Of a stretch of DNA of 36,379 nucleotides, positions 1 to 9,796 are shown in pieces. The notes below the pieces were generated by a model, which saw only the letters and a list, made by a program, of their open reading frames with translations, was not told where the DNA came from and did not search any database. The DNA is from an uncultured Bacteroidales bacterium. Lineage in GTDB: Bacteria; Bacteroidota; Bacteroidia; Bacteroidales; Bacteroidaceae. Made by a program: the position numbers and the translations under genes. Numbering within the stretch: position 1 is the stretch's first letter; the number at the start of each line of letters is the position of its first letter. The stretch lies in assembly GCA_902801485.1 (NCBI GenBank), contig CADCIP010000033.1:1-36379 (forward strand). Reading direction: 5' to 3'.

Positions 1-1
1 A

Positions 2-1738
<1,737 letters not shown>

Positions 1739-1764
1739 CAGGCAAAGGTAAACATCAGATAAAA

Positions 1765-1799
1765 AAGTGGCGACCCCTTTATTGGAGCCGCCATTTTTG
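1765..1799 (+). terminator. Rho-independent terminator after acyl-CoA dehydrogenase
   Basis: GTGGCGACC and GGAGCCGCCAT form an imperfect hairpin followed by TTTTTGTTG, 30 nt past the stop codon. The A-run on the other side could make it work in both directions. Confidence 0.75.
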
Positions 1800-1854
1800 T
1801 TGTTAGAGGTTCTGATACTCTGTAACAGCTAAGACGTCAGCATTACACGTGTAT

Positions 1855-1882
1855 AACAGACAACTGTCAACTTTCAACTATT
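1855..1882 (+). repeat. Degenerate AAC-type heptamer array, intergenic
   Basis: AACAGAC, AACTGTC, AACTTTC and AACTATT follow one another in 7-nt register. They look like a decayed member of the AACTCTC family found in the neighbouring coding genes. Confidence 0.5.
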
Positions 1883-1965
1883 TCATACTCGACGAAGAAA
1901 GAACTCCAATCAACCTGATAAAGAACCTCAATGTAATAAGGAATCACCAAGGGAGTAACTCATAT

Positions 1966-2083
1966 TCATGTCCGTTACTTGTCCGGTATGGGTTCGGTAT
2001 GGGTTCGGTTTAAAAGCGGACAAGTACCGGACATATAGCGGACAACAATAGGAGGAACATAGAAGGAACATAGGAGTTGCGCT
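1966..2083. repeat. Palindromic and direct repeat patch (GGACAAGTA / TATGGGTTCGG)
   Basis: TATGGGTTCGG occurs twice in a row. ACTTGTCCGG on the left is matched by its complement in GCGGACAAGTACCGGAC on the right, and further CGGACA copies follow, then GGAACATAG twice. The patch lies downstream of the pseudogene fragment on the minus strand and may be its degenerated low-complexity tail or a separate small element. No coding potential is evident. Confidence 0.6.
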
Positions 2084-2207
2084 GGGACTATAATATGGAC
2101 AGAGCAGTGGTATTCGTTTTATTATAATGTAAATGATAACGCAAAAGTATCCTGTCTTTCTGTAAGTTATGTATCATCTTTATCTCCGACACTACCTCCG
2201 ACATTTG

Positions 2208-2339
2208 TCATCTGCTATAATTCGTTCGCTTTATCGTTACCTGTACGCCACCGCAGAAATTCTCCACCTTGGGCATGGGCATACCAGCCTTCTCAAACCC
2301 TTCACGGATTTTCTTGAAGCCAGTACGCACGGAAAACAG
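2208..2339 (-). pseudogene. C-terminal remnant of an AlbA_2/AAA-4-type ATP-binding protein
   Basis: On the minus strand an uninterrupted stretch of 43 codons between stops reads LFSVRTGFKKIREGFEKAG, then MPMPKVENFCGGVQVTIKR, then TNYSR and a stop. The pattern G-G/T-x-K-x-I-x-E-x-F-x-x-AG-x-P-x-P-x-x-E-x-x-x-GG-x-x-VT resembles the end of the C-terminal ATPase-like domain of Schlafen/AlbA_2-type putative DNA-binding proteins common in Bacteroidales. There is no start, no N-terminal domain and an in-frame stop immediately upstream, so this is a decayed fragment. The family assignment is by recognition only; the remnant character is clear from the sequence. Confidence 0.5.
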
Positions 2340-2575
2340 TCAAAACAGACTTTAATAATCTTATTTTTCATCCAAAACTGTATTGATGTAAAACAGAAAA
2401 TGTGAATCTTTGCGCCGAAAGTCGGTATGAAAATGTGTGCTTATGTATAAAAGAAAGATAGAACTCATTGCTTCTTCGGATTCTTTCTACTTATATATTA
2501 CCGGATATGGCAAAAATGTCACGCACTCAACATGGTTTTTTCTTGTTGAACGACAAATTTTATCCGTAAAGCCAC

Positions 2576-2614
2576 AAAAAAAACCTCGGCGAAGCTTGGA
2601 AATGGCTGCCGAGG
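2576..2614 (-). terminator. Terminator at the end of the fucosidase/esterase operon
   Basis: CCTCGGC (2584-2590) pairs with GCCGAGG (2608-2614). On the minus strand the hairpin is followed by eight Ts (plus-strand A-run 2576-2583). It lies about 85 nt past the esterase stop codon. Confidence 0.75.
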
Positions 2615-2699
2615 GTGAATAGTCAGAAAATAGTTTCTGTATTAAATCATGGGGGAACAATGGGAGCTGCGCAACCGCTGGAACAAAACCTTCTACATA

Positions 2700-3620
2700 T
2701 CAATATCCGAAATACTTCTTACAATATACATTTATTATGCTGTCATATCTTTCGCTACAATCTTTGTCGCTAACCAAGAAATGACCGGAATTAGGAAAGA
2801 CAATCAGGTCGTAAGGTCTGCCAAGACTATCGTAAAGGGCTTGTAGTTCCCTGTAGTTTTCCGGTTTTACTAAATCATCTTTTCCCCCGTAGGCAAAGAT
2901 AGCAGGTAATGCTGTCGAGTCGTTAATGTATGCAACGGGCGAAGCCTGTAACTTAATACTGTCGAGCAATTCGGGAGAAAGGGCAGGAGCTTCCCAATGC
3001 TGTCCCGAGCAGCTAAAGGCAAATTTCTCGACATCTTCGGCTTTTGCGTTTCCGTTGTAGGGAAACAAGATGCGCAAATCAGAGGGCCCTACCTTGATGG
3101 AAGCAAAGCGTAGTGGAATACAATGGGAACTGCCGTAAGCATACATCATAGCCAGATGTCCGCCAGCCGACGTGCCACCGATAGCCATTTGGCGGATATG
3201 GACACCCTTCTGGGCTGCAAATCTTTCGATATGCTGTACGCATGAATCAATCTCTTCGAGCATAGAAGGGATAGAAACTCCGTCTTCATTCAGAAGGCTA
3301 TAGTTCATGGTAGCTGTGGCGTATCCTTTCTGCACCCATGTGTAGCAGTCACCATGGTGTTCAATCTTATCTCCACCAATCCATGAACCTCCATGGACAT
3401 ATAGGATGAGCGCAAGACTGTCTTTCTGCGCTGCACCATTTGGCAGATATAGGTCGTAAGTGTTATGCTCACGGTTTCCATAGACCACATCAGTAAACCG
3501 CTGACCATACTCTTCTTTCCACTTGGGTCTGTTCGCATATATAACGATAGCCCCTACAATTCCTAACAATAAGACGGCTCCCAACAGGAAACCACATCCC
3601 TTTTTGACACAACTTTTCAT
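2700..3620 (-). CDS. Alpha/beta-hydrolase esterase (HGG/GxSxG type), membrane-anchored
   Basis: Carboxylesterase of the hormone-sensitive-lipase/carbohydrate-esterase-like branch, 306 residues from the chosen ATG at 3620. Visible features: a basic N-terminus with one hydrophobic segment (about residues 9-28), suggesting a membrane anchor or uncleaved signal; oxyanion motif HGGSW (76-80); nucleophile Ser151 in GGTSAGG; acid Asp248 or 249 in YGGKDD; His280 in NSGHF. The frame stays open to a TTG at 3668, but ATG 3620 puts the hydrophobic segment at the very N-terminus and is preferred. The gene starts 50 nt after the GH95 stop on the same strand, so the two are probably co-transcribed. A role in removing acetyl or other acyl groups from a fucosylated glycan is inference from context. 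Confidence 0.85.
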   Translation of the reverse strand: MKSCVKKGCGFLLGAVLLLGIVGAIVIYANRPKWKEEYGQRFTDVVYGNREHNTYDLYLPNGAAQKDSLALILYVHGGSWIGGDKIEHHGDCYTWVQKGYATATMNYSLLNEDGVSIPSMLEEIDSCVQHIERFAAQKGVHIRQMAIGGTSAGGHLAMMYAYGSSHCIPLRFASIKVGPSDLRILFPYNGNAKAEDVEKFAFSCSGQHWEAPALSPELLDSIKLQASPVAYINDSTALPAIFAYGGKDDLVKPENYRELQALYDSLGRPYDLIVFPNSGHFLVSDKDCSERYDSIINVYCKKYFGY

Positions 3621-3669
3621 ATATTTCTTTGCTAAATTGTCTGCTGATTTTCGAACTTTTTGATGCAAG

Positions 3670-6162
3670 TCAGAAGGAAGTCAGCCTGTAGGTCTTGCCG
3701 GGGATGGTGTTCAGGTCGTACTCATAGACTTTCTGCAGGGGGAGAGGCTTGAAATCCGAGAGTTCTGGTGAACGGAGCGGATCGCGGATGCCGGCTGGAG
3801 CAAAAAGCTCGTTGGGACAACTGCCGGAAGCTTCCTTCAGTCCTTTTCCCTTCAGGGGGACATATGACCGTAGGCGCAATGTTCCGCCTAAGGTGGAAAG
3901 AATGTTGGCCGAACGGAGCTTACCCTGGTTCCACGTCTCATCTACAATAAAGCCTCCGCGTGCACGAAGTCCCTTTACACTTCCCTCTTGCCAGGCATCG
4001 GGCAAGGCAGGCAACAGGTGGACGGCTCCGTCGTGACTCTGCACCAGCATCTCGCAGATACCGGCTGATACACCGAAGTTGCCGTCAATCTGGAAGGGCG
4101 GATGCGCATCGAAGAGATTGGGGTATGTACGGCCATCCGGGAACTGACGCGCCTTGGAGTCGTCGGGCAACAGGTGCAGCATATTCTTGATGATGGTGAA
4201 GGCATGGTTGCCATCGAGCATACGCGCCCAGAAGTTGGTCTTCCATCCTAAGCTCCAGCCCGTGGCCTTGTCGCCGCGCTGTTTCAGGGTGTTGGCAGCA
4301 GCCGTGAAGAGGTCGGGATGTGAATAGGGCGAAATCTGATTCGAAGGATAAAGTCCGTAGAGATGCGAGATATGACGGTGTTCGTCCCTTGGGTCGTCGG
4401 CATCGATAAGCCATTCCTGCAACTGGCCGTAGCGACCGATCTGCATGGGAGGGAGTTTGGAGAGTTGAGAGTTTAGAGTTGAGAGTTGAGAGTTGTCTTT
4501 ACCTAAGATCTTGGCTGCTTGGGCGGTGGCGGAGAGTACATCGAAGGCAATCTGGTTGTCCATTGTGGAACCGGCACATACATTTGTTCCCTTGCCTTGC
4601 GGACCATGTTCGGGTGAAACGGTGGGAATGGTCACCAGCCAGCCGGCAGCATTCTTCAGCTCGCCATCCTTGGGGTACTCCTGCATATAGTCGAGCAGGA
4701 AGTCGGCAGCACCCTTCATAATGGGATAGTATGCTGCCAGGAACTCCTTATCGCCGGTAAACAGGTAATGTTGCCAGATGTGGGTAGTCAGCCAGGCACC
4801 TCCTGTGGGGAACATACCCCAGGGTGTTGCGTCCACGGGACCAGCTATGCGCCAGAGATCCGTATTGTGGTGCGCCACCCATCCCTGGCAGCCGTACATC
4901 TCGCGGGCAGTCTTGGCTCCCGTCTCGCTCAGGTCGCGAATCATCGAGAACAACGGCTCTTGCGTCTCGGCAAGGTTACCCACAAGGGCAGGCCAGTAGT
5001 TCATCTCGGCATTGATATTGATGGTGTACTTCGAGTCCCAGGGAGCATTCAGCTTATCGTTCCATACGCCTTGCAAGTTGGCAGGCTGTCCGCCGGGCTG
5101 ACTGGAAGAGATAAGCAGATAGCGACCGTATTGCATCATCAGTGCCACAAGGTCGAGGTCGGTGGCATCTTTCTCGAAGGCAGCCACACGCTGGTCGGTC
5201 TCCAAGCCGGAGTTCACCGACTTAGGCAACGTCAGGCTTACACGGTTATACTGCTCCTGGTATTTCTTTATGTGGCTGGCCAGCAAACTCTTGTATGATT
5301 TGCCCCTCACAGCGGCTATCCGCGCATTGTTCTTCTTGCGAGGGTCTCCACTCACATCGTGGTAGTTGACGAAATTAGTGGCGGCAGATATAATTATTGT
5401 AGCCCATGACGCATTCTTCAGCGAAATCGACTTTGTATCATAGGCCGTCAGCCATCCATCCGATTCAATATGAAAATGGCATTCTGCATTCAGTCCTGCA
5501 TTGATACCTTCCTGATCAACGCCATGCACCGTGGCCCAAAGATCCTGTTCAATCGGACCTGGTACCATCGTGCCTAACGCTGCATCTGTTTCGTACTTCA
5601 ACTGGCTATCGAAATACATCTCAAATGCCAATGCTTTCCTTTTGCTGGCTTCAAGATGGATAACGATGACACTATCGGCCTGTGAGGCAAAGACGGTGCG
5701 CGTGTACTTCACGCCATCACATATATAAGAGGTGGTAGCAGTGGCATCGTTCAGGTTCAGCGCCCGCTCGTATTGACTTACGTTTTTGTGCCCCAGGAAA
5801 AGTTTCAGGCTTCCCAAAGGCAGGAAACGCATACCATGCGGTCCTTTTACGAAATGGCGGTCGAGGAGTTTCGTCGCCTCGAACTCCTTCCCTTCAAAAA
5901 TAAGGCGACGTACCTCGGGCAAAGTTGCCAACGACTCGTGACTGTTATTGTCGTGCGGCGAACCGCTCCAGAAGGTCTCCTCGTTCAGTTGTATCTCCTC
6001 GGTATCTGTGCCACCATAGACCATTGCACCCATGTGGCTGTTACCGACAGGTAATGCCTCCAACCAGTGTGAGGCAGGTTTTGCATACCATAATCTCTGA
6101 TTCTGCGCTATGGCCGATATGCACATCAGCGCCAGCAAAAAAACAAAACTGACTTTCTTCAT
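3670..6162 (-). CDS. GH95 family alpha-L-fucosidase (or alpha-L-galactosidase), secreted
   Basis: Inverting glycoside hydrolase that removes terminal alpha-L-fucose (mostly 1,2-linked) or, in some members, alpha-L-galactose. 830 residues with a signal peptide (1-20, ending ISAIAQ). The N-terminal beta domain opens with [16 protein letters not shown] and EETFWSGSP; the (alpha/alpha)6 barrel carries [13 protein letters not shown] (Asn382, Asn384), [16 protein letters not shown] (Glu594, expected general acid) and [10 protein letters not shown] (Asp693). These match the Asn-Asn-Glu-Asp set of characterised GH95 enzymes. [11 protein letters not shown] (557-567), encoded by a heptamer array, sits in a loop before the Glu594 motif. 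The gene lies 92 nt after GH29 and 50 nt before the esterase. Fucose versus galactose specificity cannot be decided here. Confidence 0.93.
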   Translation of the reverse strand: MKKVSFVFLLALMCISAIAQNQRLWYAKPASHWLEALPVGNSHMGAMVYGGTDTEEIQLNEETFWSGSPHDNNSHESLATLPEVRRLIFEGKEFEATKLLDRHFVKGPHGMRFLPLGSLKLFLGHKNVSQYERALNLNDATATTSYICDGVKYTRTVFASQADSVIVIHLEASKRKALAFEMYFDSQLKYETDAALGTMVPGPIEQDLWATVHGVDQEGINAGLNAECHFHIESDGWLTAYDTKSISLKNASWATIIISAATNFVNYHDVSGDPRKKNNARIAAVRGKSYKSLLASHIKKYQEQYNRVSLTLPKSVNSGLETDQRVAAFEKDATDLDLVALMMQYGRYLLISSSQPGGQPANLQGVWNDKLNAPWDSKYTININAEMNYWPALVGNLAETQEPLFSMIRDLSETGAKTAREMYGCQGWVAHHNTDLWRIAGPVDATPWGMFPTGGAWLTTHIWQHYLFTGDKEFLAAYYPIMKGAADFLLDYMQEYPKDGELKNAAGWLVTIPTVSPEHGPQGKGTNVCAGSTMDNQIAFDVLSATAQAAKILGKDNSQLSTLNSQLSKLPPMQIGRYGQLQEWLIDADDPRDEHRHISHLYGLYPSNQISPYSHPDLFTAAANTLKQRGDKATGWSLGWKTNFWARMLDGNHAFTIIKNMLHLLPDDSKARQFPDGRTYPNLFDAHPPFQIDGNFGVSAGICEMLVQSHDGAVHLLPALPDAWQEGSVKGLRARGGFIVDETWNQGKLRSANILSTLGGTLRLRSYVPLKGKGLKEASGSCPNELFAPAGIRDPLRSPELSDFKPLPLQKVYEYDLNTIPGKTYRLTSF
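4460..4494 (-). repeat. Heptamer array (AACTCTC)x5 in GH95
   Basis: Five 7-nt units (one AACTCTA) total exactly 35 nt and are read on the minus strand as [11 protein letters not shown]. The peptide and sense-strand unit are the same as in the acyl-CoA dehydrogenase at 1400-1434. The array lies in a loop about 30 residues before the catalytic Glu motif. Confidence 0.92.
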
Positions 6163-6175
6163 AAGAAAAATTTTT

Positions 6176-6205
6176 AACGATAACGATAACGTTAACGATA
6201 ACCTT
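6176..6205. repeat. Hexamer array (AACGAT/AACGTT)x5 in the GH29-GH95 gap
   Basis: Five units, AACGAT, AACGAT, AACGTT, AACGAT and AACCTT, lie just upstream of the GH95 start codon. The same hexamer family forms the signal-peptide-coding array at 21315-21368 and a short stretch near 15987-15998. Confidence 0.85.
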
Positions 6206-6233
6206 TTATTCTTTTAATCTTTTAATCTCAATG

Positions 6234-6261
6234 CTAACCTCTAACCGTTAACCTTTACCTC
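6234..6261. repeat. Heptamer array (CTAACCT-type) across the GH29 stop codon
   Basis: CTAACCT, CTAACCG, TTAACCT and TTACCTC follow in 7-nt register and overlap the last codons and stop of the GH29 gene (stop at 6255-6257). The array therefore forms part of the 3' end of that gene. Confidence 0.6.
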
Positions 6262-7640
6262 TCTGCATACACCCCAAACTCAGCAATCTTTACCGTTCCC
6301 TGATGACGCAAGACAGTGATGCGAACCTTCTCTGCTTTAACGGCGGGGAAAGTGTGTTGTTTCAGCCGACCCGCAGCAGCTTTGCCCTCGAAAAGGGTTG
6401 TCCACTTCCCTTTGTTAAAATAATCCAAGCGGTATTCCTGAATCACGTCTGCCTGTTGCTCCAGGATAGTGATACGGTTGAAGGCCAGCTTCTTGTCGAG
6501 GTTTACTTCCCACCAAGGCTCCTTGACCAACGGGTGCGAGGTCCAGCTGTCCGAGAAATCATCATTGTTGGCAAAATCACCTATGCCGTAGTCGTAACTC
6601 CAGCTATACTCTGTAGGTTGATGCTTGGCGATATTGTGCTGAACGATGGGCGATTCGCACTCGGGAATGGGCTGTGTAGGCCCTTGGTTCTTCCACATGC
6701 CGCCTATCTTACGGAGTGCCTCCACCGCATTATTGTCCATCAGGCCGTCGCGGTTGGGAGCCACATTCAGGATAAAGTTGCAGTAAGCATTGTTATAGGG
6801 TTCGATATTCTCCTTAACTAACCAGTTTACATCCTTCAGCTCGTCGGTGGGCATACTCTCCTTCCAGAACCAAGTGCGCAGAATGGGCAGACAGGCCAAT
6901 GCAGGCAGTCGGTTCTCAGAGGTACTGATTTTCTGTCCGGCACCCTGCTCATAGGATTTGATGTCGGTATAGAAAAGTCCCTCCCTGGGGTATTTGGCCG
7001 CATTCAGATCCATCACCAGGCAGTTGGGCTGCAGGCTCTTGATGTGCTGATATATTTCGGGGAAGGGAATGTCCTCGTAGCTGATGCGCGACCAGGGAGC
7101 ATCCCATCCGTCGATAATCAGCGCCGTTACCTCGCCGTAGTTGGTCAGCAGTTCCGTCAGCTGTGCCTTAATCATCGCCGTCTGTTTTCGGGTGTTGATA
7201 TGCCCCGGACGTATGCGATGATGCGTGTCCAGAATACTGTAGTAGAGCATCACCTTCAGACCCTCGGCACGGAAGGCATCCACATACTCGCGCACCACAT
7301 CCTTATGGACGGGCGAGTTCATACTGTTGTAATCGGTCGTCTTGGTGTCCCAGATACAGAAGCCGCTATGGTGCTTGGTAGTCAGGCATCCGTACGACAT
7401 ATTGGCTGCCTTTGCTGCCCTTGCCCACTGACGGCAATCCAGTTTAGTTGGGTTGAAGGTGGAAACAGGCTGGTCGGGATCGGGCCAGTCCTCGGGCGAA
7501 TAGGTAGGGATATTGAAGTGGATGAACATACCGAAGCGCAAATCCACGAACTCCTGCTGCAACTGGTGCAGCGACTTCTCTGCTGCCTGCAGCATATTGC
7601 AGGAAACAAGCAGGGCTAAAACCAACAGTATTCTTTTCAT
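6255..7640 (-). CDS. GH29 alpha-L-fucosidase with C-terminal F5/8-type domain
   Basis: Retaining exo-alpha-L-fucosidase, 461 residues. The hydrophobic leader could be a type I signal or a lipoprotein signal (LVSC at 11-14). The catalytic barrel starts with FGMFIHFNIPTYSPEDW (about 36-52); KHHSGFCIWDT (89-99) is the conserved His-His substrate motif; ALIIDGWDAPW (173-183) carries the expected nucleophile Asp177. Residues 350-460 form a discoidin/F5/8-type carbohydrate-binding domain (WWEVNLDKKLAFNRI; end IAEFGVYAE). The gene is 29 nt downstream of the DUF3667-like gene and upstream of GH95 on the same strand. With GH95 it would cover different fucose linkages on one substrate (inference). The last codons are made of a repeat array. 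Confidence 0.92.
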   Translation of the reverse strand: MKRILLVLALLVSCNMLQAAEKSLHQLQQEFVDLRFGMFIHFNIPTYSPEDWPDPDQPVSTFNPTKLDCRQWARAAKAANMSYGCLTTKHHSGFCIWDTKTTDYNSMNSPVHKDVVREYVDAFRAEGLKVMLYYSILDTHHRIRPGHINTRKQTAMIKAQLTELLTNYGEVTALIIDGWDAPWSRISYEDIPFPEIYQHIKSLQPNCLVMDLNAAKYPREGLFYTDIKSYEQGAGQKISTSENRLPALACLPILRTWFWKESMPTDELKDVNWLVKENIEPYNNAYCNFILNVAPNRDGLMDNNAVEALRKIGGMWKNQGPTQPIPECESPIVQHNIAKHQPTEYSWSYDYGIGDFANNDDFSDSWTSHPLVKEPWWEVNLDKKLAFNRITILEQQADVIQEYRLDYFNKGKWTTLFEGKAAAGRLKQHTFPAVKAEKVRITVLRHQGTVKIAEFGVYAER

Positions 7641-7669
7641 CTGAGCTATATTATTTTTATATGGATATT

Positions 7670-8521
7670 CTATTGAAAATTAATTTCCATTTCCTTTCTT
7701 CCGGAGATTAGAAAATAGATTACATACAACAGGCCAAAGACAGCTATGGCAATAACGGCAACATATACCAGCCAAATAAAGAAGGTAGCCACGTTGCGTC
7801 TGATACACTTCCACCAGCTTATACAATACAGTTGTTTGTAAACAATCAAGGTAAACAAAAAGTCTGCATAGGAATTGATTTCATTAAGAATAGCTTCCGA
7901 GCCTTTTATAAGCGAGAACGGCAGGAGCAGGGTGGCCAACAACATCTCCATGCACGACTCATACAAGATTGTATAAAACTGCTCGGTATAGTTCAGGGGG
8001 AGTTCTGCACCGTCGGGACGGCTAATCTTATGTTTCCGGAAGGCAATACGATAAGGGACAATAAGGGTGATACCTAAAAAAACCGAATAATACAACTTAT
8101 TGTAAGATATAAAGTTTACGGTATTCCCTAAAAAAGCAACAAAAGCCTTCTCGGGAGTATCGCCCTTAGGAACAATTTTATCCGCAGGAACACCGGCAAA
8201 TCCGAACGGGTCGTTACCAATGACGAAAGACAACACAGCATAGATAGTAACAATCCAGATAAGCATCTGCAACGGGTTGTAGAACTTACTGCGATGTCCC
8301 TGCAAGTATTCCCTTACCAAGTGTCCGGGCCTGCAACACAAGTCGCGCAGCGTATTAACGAACTTATTGTCGCCGCCAATAATGGAGTTGGCAAGATCAG
8401 CAAGAATCTCCCTTAGCTTCAGGCGTTTCGTTTTAGCCTTCTGTCCGCAATAGGGGCAGAAATTGCCTGTATATTCCTTCCCGCAATTAAGGCATTTTAC
8501 AATCTTCTCTTCTGTATCCAT
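7670..8521 (-). CDS. Zinc-ribbon membrane protein, DUF3667-like
   Basis: 283 residues from ATG 8521. The longer open frame to 8611 would start upstream of the promoter element and is rejected. A short zinc ribbon opens the protein (CLNCG, then CPYCGQK), followed by a stretch with GGDNKFVNTLRDLCCRPG and about four hydrophobic segments (near LQMLIWIVTIYAVLSFV, YYSVFLGITLIVPY, MEMLLATLLLPFSL and the C-terminal FIWLVYVAVIAIAVFGLLYV). This fits the DUF3667 family of Bacteroidota, whose function I do not know. It is first in a likely operon with the two fucosidases and the esterase; whether it has anything to do with them is open. Confidence 0.8.
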   Translation of the reverse strand: MDTEEKIVKCLNCGKEYTGNFCPYCGQKAKTKRLKLREILADLANSIIGGDNKFVNTLRDLCCRPGHLVREYLQGHRSKFYNPLQMLIWIVTIYAVLSFVIGNDPFGFAGVPADKIVPKGDTPEKAFVAFLGNTVNFISYNKLYYSVFLGITLIVPYRIAFRKHKISRPDGAELPLNYTEQFYTILYESCMEMLLATLLLPFSLIKGSEAILNEINSYADFLFTLIVYKQLYCISWWKCIRRNVATFFIWLVYVAVIAIAVFGLLYVIYFLISGRKEMEINFQ

Positions 8522-8547
8522 TACAATAAAAATGAAATAAATCGCCT

Positions 8548-8581
8548 CAAAGGTACAACTTTTTTTTAATATACACACAAA
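8548..8581 (-). promoter_or_regulatory. Bacteroidota-type promoter for the DUF3667/fucosidase operon
   Basis: On the minus strand TACCTTTG (8548-8555) matches the -7 consensus TANNTTTG; TTTG at 8578-8581 lies 22 nt further up as a -33 box. The start codon is at 8521, giving a leader of about 20 nt. It diverges from the efflux promoter. Confidence 0.7.
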
Positions 8582-8620
8582 AAGATGGGAACTCACGCCT
8601 GTTTCATACAAGATTATTTA

Positions 8621-8628
8621 TATCTTTG
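8621..8628 (+). promoter_or_regulatory. -7 element for the RND efflux operon
   Basis: TATCTTTG matches TANNTTTG and lies 27 nt before the adaptor ATG at 8656. It also argues against the upstream TTG at 8626 as a start. The -33 box is weak (GTTTC region). Confidence 0.65.
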
Positions 8629-8655
8629 CAGCGTCATTTGCACAAACCATTCATT

Positions 8656-9777
8656 ATGATACGGATAATAGCTTGGGCCCTATTGACGGCCCTCATATTA
8701 CTTGCCTCCTGCCAGGAGAAGAAGCAGGAGAAGGCAGCGCTTGTTTATAAAACCATGAAGGTGGAGCGCACCAGTCAGGCCGTGAAGGTGGGCTATAGCG
8801 CCACCATGAAGGGGCGGGAGATTGTGGAGATACGCCCTCAGGTAAGCGGCCTCATCACCAAAATTCTTACCAGCGAAGGACAGAAAGTCCAGAAGGGGCA
8901 GACACTGTTTATTATCGACCAAGTGCCTTACGTGGCAGCCCTGAATACAGCCGAATCTGCATTGAAATCGGCCAAGGCAGCAGAAGCAACGGCCCAACTC
9001 ACCTACGACAGCAAGAAGGAGTTGCGCCAACAGCAGGTAATTTCCGACTACGACCTGCAGACAGCTCAGCAGGCACTGGTTTCTGCTCAGGCTCAGGTGG
9101 CTCAGGCTCAGGCTCAGGTGGCCAATGCACGCAACAGCCTCAGCTACACGGTGGTGAAGAGTCCCTTGAGCGGTGTGGCAGGTATGATTCCCTACCATGT
9201 GGGAGCCTTGGTGAGCAGCAACATTGCAGAGCCCCTGATATCCGTCTGCGACGATAGCGAGATGTGGGTGTATTTCAGCCTGAGCGAACGAGAGGTGACC
9301 GACCTTACCCTTCAGTACGGTAGCCTAGAGGCGTTCATGCAGGGAATGCCCGATGTAACCCTGCTGCTGAGCAACGGCAAAGAGTATGGTCAGAAGGGCC
9401 GCGTAAATGCGGTAAGCGGCATTGTGGATGCCAGCACAGGAGCCGTATCCCTGCGCGCCGTCTTCCCCAACGAGGACCACCTCTTGCGCAACGGAGGAAC
9501 GGGAACGGTGGTTATTTCTACCGTAAGGAACCAGGTGATAGTGATTCCGCAGACAGCAACCTTTGAGTTGCAGAACAAAGTGTTCGTCTATCGTGTATTG
9601 GACGGTAAGACGGCACAGACGGAAATCAAGGTAGCTCCGCTGGACGATGGCACCAGTTATATTGTTGAAGAAGGACTCTCTGAAGGCGATGTCATTATTG
9701 CCGAAGGAGCAGGACTACTAAGAGAAGGAGTTGACGTGAAAGCCTCCCCCGACCCCTCCAAAGGAGGGGAGAAATAG
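8656..9777 (+). CDS. RND efflux periplasmic adaptor (membrane fusion protein), lipoprotein
   Basis: AcrA/MexA-type adaptor linking an inner-membrane RND pump to an outer-membrane channel. 373 residues. Lipobox LLASC (Cys about 18); biotinyl-lipoyl half-motif around VEIRPQVSGLITKILTSEG; alpha-hairpin around residues 95-160 with an Ala/Gln-rich repeat (AQAQVAQAQAQVANA) encoded by near-perfect GCTCAG hexamers; second lipoyl half (YTVVKSPLSGVAG); beta-barrel and membrane-proximal domains after that. The C-terminus KASPDPSKGGEK is written by a C/G-rich hairpin element (9743-9771). The pump gene follows after 19 nt. Start ATG 8656 is chosen because the upstream TTG lies inside the promoter. Confidence 0.93.
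   Translation: MIRIIAWALLTALILLASCQEKKQEKAALVYKTMKVERTSQAVKVGYSATMKGREIVEIRPQVSGLITKILTSEGQKVQKGQTLFIIDQVPYVAALNTAESALKSAKAAEATAQLTYDSKKELRQQQVISDYDLQTAQQALVSAQAQVAQAQAQVANARNSLSYTVVKSPLSGVAGMIPYHVGALVSSNIAEPLISVCDDSEMWVYFSLSEREVTDLTLQYGSLEAFMQGMPDVTLLLSNGKEYGQKGRVNAVSGIVDASTGAVSLRAVFPNEDHLLRNGGTGTVVISTVRNQVIVIPQTATFELQNKVFVYRVLDGKTAQTEIKVAPLDDGTSYIVEEGLSEGDVIIAEGAGLLREGVDVKASPDPSKGGEK
9743..9771 (+). repeat. C/G-rich hairpin element at the end of the adaptor gene
   Basis: CCTCCCCCGACCCCTCC, AAA and GGAGGGGAG: a head segment followed by a hairpin with 7-bp arms. It encodes the last residues of the adaptor. Related copies lie at 13712-13794 (two, inverted) and 17122-17153 (inverted). Confidence 0.8.
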
Positions 9778-9796
9778 CAAATTCTTCATTTGAAAG

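Larger units (their letters stand above)
1800..2575. other. Gene-free interval
   Basis: Apart from the repeat patch, the heptamer remnant and the AlbA/AAA-4 fragment noted separately, nothing with convincing coding potential is seen on either strand. The short open frames at 2169-2405 and 2437-2622 have unlikely compositions and no recognisable similarity. Confidence 0.6.

Noticed and set aside
1743-1750. TACCTTTG on the minus strand
   Set aside because: It would only drive antisense RNA into the acyl-CoA dehydrogenase gene and lacks context; probably chance.
2437-2846. Two small plus-strand open frames
   Set aside because: One spans the minus-strand terminator and the other runs into the esterase gene in antisense; neither has support.
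3618-3668. TTG start at 3668 for the esterase
   Set aside because: The ATG at 3620 places the hydrophobic anchor at the N-terminus; the TTG nearly touches the GH95 stop codon.
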